Below are positions 15,114-16,261 of a DNA stretch of 16,261 nt, piece after piece. The stretch comes from Lachnospiraceae bacterium (lineage in GTDB: Bacteria; Bacillota; Clostridia; Lachnospirales; Lachnospiraceae): positions 1 through 16,261 of the forward strand of contig SFGF01000073.1 in NCBI GenBank assembly GCA_004556655.1, in the 5' to 3' direction. The notes beneath the pieces were generated by a model, which saw only the letters and a program-made list of their open reading frames with translations, searched no databases and was not told where the DNA came from. Made by a program: the position numbers and the translations under genes. Every line of letters begins with the position of its first letter. The stretch's first letter is position 1.

Positions 15114-15202
15114 GAAAAGTGGGTAACACGATCCGATTTGTCGTCAAATTCTATGAAAAAGTGGGAGAAAATTCGTAAAATAAGCCAAAATTCTGACCGT
15201 TC

Positions 15203-15279
15203 TATTGACTTTGATTTTATAACTCTCTATAATTTCAGTCAGAGAGATGTTACGAAAATGTGAACGAATAAAGTCAATA
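15203..15279. repeat. 10-bp inverted repeat linking the -35 box and the ribosome site region
   Basis: TATTGACTTT (15203-15212) is the exact reverse complement of AAAGTCAATA (15270-15279). The left copy contains the -35 box and the right copy abuts the ribosome site AAGGA (15279-15283). It might be a pair of operator sites; it may also be chance in AT-rich DNA. Confidence 0.35.
15205..15233 (+). promoter_or_regulatory. Promoter of the cell-wall hydrolase gene
   Basis: TTGACT (15205-15210), a 17-base spacer and a perfect TATAAT (15228-15233) predict a start near 15240, about 50 bases before the ATG. This is a vegetative sigma-A type promoter, which does not suggest sporulation-only expression. 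Confidence 0.8.
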
Positions 15280-15290
15280 AGGATAATAGT

Positions 15291-16139
15291 ATGGAACGAA
15301 TGAAAAAAATGTGGAATTCCTTCCGGGCTTTTGTATCCAGGACAGTAAAAGAACATCGTCGTACCTGTATTGCAGCAATCGCAGGAACGGCAGTTGTACT
15401 TGTGGGTGCGGGTGCAGTGGCTGTTACCCGGAAGGTTGTTGACAGCGGCAGACAGATGGCTGATTCTGTGGTAACGGAACAAACGAATCATCGTTCACAG
15501 GAGGAAGAAAATCCACCTGATGATGATCCTGCCTCGCAGATCCCCAGCGGATATGCTGGGGTGATTGAAGGAGTGCTTTCGACAAAAGGATTGACGAAAA
15601 GTTATCGTGCACTTGGAACAAGTTGTGAGACCGTTCTTGTAGGACAGCGAATGATTGCAACGGAAGTGGTGTCCAGGCTGGATGTAGGTTCCCGTCTTGT
15701 GCAGTCAATGGATGCATTGGATGATAAATCATGGGAACTTGCCGGTACAACCAGGATGTCTGATAAAGATTATGAGAATCTTCTTGCTATTGTGGAGGCG
15801 GAAGCTGGTGGAGAAGATCTGGAAGGCAGGATTATGGTTGCCAACGTGATATTAAATCGTGTGGCGAATGAACAGTTTCCTAACGATGTGACTTCGGTCA
15901 TCTGGGATCGTTCTGGCGGAAGTCCTCAGTTTTCACCTACTGCTGACGGAAGGATTTATGCAGTCACGACCTCTGACACGACCAGGGAAGCAGTGAACCG
16001 AGCCATTGACGGTGAGGATTTATCTCACGGGGCGTTGTATTTTATCGCAAAAAAACAGGCGGACAGTGAAAATGTAGAATGGTTCGATAAGAATCTGACA
16101 TTTCTGTTTCAGCACGGACAACATAGTTTCTATGAATGA
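15291..16139 (+). CDS. Cell-wall hydrolase, SleB/CwlJ type, membrane-anchored
   Basis: This 282-residue protein is predicted to cut peptidoglycan glycan strands outside the membrane. A basic N terminus (1-25) and one transmembrane helix (about 26-46) anchor it. An acidic linker rich in E, D and P follows (about 68-85), then an uncharacterised stretch (about 86-155). The C-terminal Hydrolase_2 domain (about 160-281) has VEAEAGGEDLEGRIMVANVI, in which E171 is the likely catalytic Glu by comparison with the AEARGE motif of SleB. It lacks an N-terminal peptidoglycan-binding domain such as SleB has. AAGGA (15279-15283) lies 7 bases before the ATG. It has its own promoter but follows the beta-propeller gene in the same direction. 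A growth or division role is as likely as spore germination. Confidence 0.88.
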   Translation: MERMKKMWNSFRAFVSRTVKEHRRTCIAAIAGTAVVLVGAGAVAVTRKVVDSGRQMADSVVTEQTNHRSQEEENPPDDDPASQIPSGYAGVIEGVLSTKGLTKSYRALGTSCETVLVGQRMIATEVVSRLDVGSRLVQSMDALDDKSWELAGTTRMSDKDYENLLAIVEAEAGGEDLEGRIMVANVILNRVANEQFPNDVTSVIWDRSGGSPQFSPTADGRIYAVTTSDTTREAVNRAIDGEDLSHGALYFIAKKQADSENVEWFDKNLTFLFQHGQHSFYE

Positions 16140-16160
16140 GAACTGCAAATTTTTGAAAGC

Positions 16161-16191
16161 AAATTACTTGAGTTTCCGCAAACTGTAATTT
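16161..16191. other. Hairpin downstream of the hydrolase gene
   Basis: AAATTAC (16161-16167) pairs with GTAATTT (16185-16191), and AGTTT (16171-16175) pairs with AAACT (16180-16184), with a 3-base bulge and a 4-base loop. No T-run follows, so it is a poor terminator. I see no gene in the final 122 bases. Confidence 0.35.
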
Positions 16192-16261
16192 CAAAATGAA
16201 TATAGTCTATCAAAGTACCAATCTGCCCAACTTTTGAAAAGATATAGAGTGGCAGCTTTAT

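Noticed and set aside
1..16261. CRISPR array, toxin-antitoxin pair, retron or phage defence island
   Set aside because: I found no regularly spaced repeats, reverse transcriptase, toxin-antitoxin pair or defence-type proteins. The only mobile signal is the xis-int end.

Overview
The window looks like chromosome of a low-to-mid GC anaerobic Firmicute, most likely a Lachnospiraceae-type Clostridium relative (Blautia/Dorea/Roseburia-like; genus not resolved). The basis is strong AGGAGG ribosome sites, sigma-A type promoters, a T-box leader, a clostridial-type 420-residue LeuC, a Tn916-type integration module and a SleB-type hydrolase.

Layout. (1) 1 to about 1800: the right end of an integrative element, with a terminator, a Tn916-type excisionase (114-320) and a tyrosine integrase (429-1649) followed by short repeats. 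It is AT-rich compared with the rest. (2) 1826-2299: a low-molecular-weight protein tyrosine phosphatase at the junction. (3) 2496-4100: ATP-dependent PEP carboxykinase with its own promoter and terminator. (4) 4280-5867: ilvN and ilvC behind a near-consensus promoter. (5) 5937-6812, minus strand: a LysR-type regulator, convergent with ilvC and divergent from leuCD (6925-8697), with a textbook LysR operator between the divergent starts. (6) 8895-8968: tRNA-Pro(GGG). (7) 8999-11024: a T-box leader and leuA. (8) 11164-15113: a co-directional run of MATE exporter, nanE and a membrane-anchored PQQ-like beta-propeller protein. (9) 15291-16139: a membrane-anchored SleB/CwlJ-type cell-wall hydrolase with its own promoter.

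Together the central 7 kb encodes most of branched-chain amino acid synthesis: IlvN (regulatory subunit of acetolactate synthase), IlvC, LeuA and LeuCD. The acetolactate synthase catalytic subunit (ilvB), ilvD, ilvE and leuB are not here. Three control modes appear within this one pathway: a plain promoter for ilvNC, a LysR-type switch for leuCD and a tRNA-sensing T-box for leuA. The most interesting points are the compact LysR/leuC control region, a T-box specifier loop that is shorter than usual and reads as either CUG (Leu) or UGC (Cys), and the junction of the mobile element. I did not see a clearly undescribed defence or mobile system; most of the window is recognisable metabolism.
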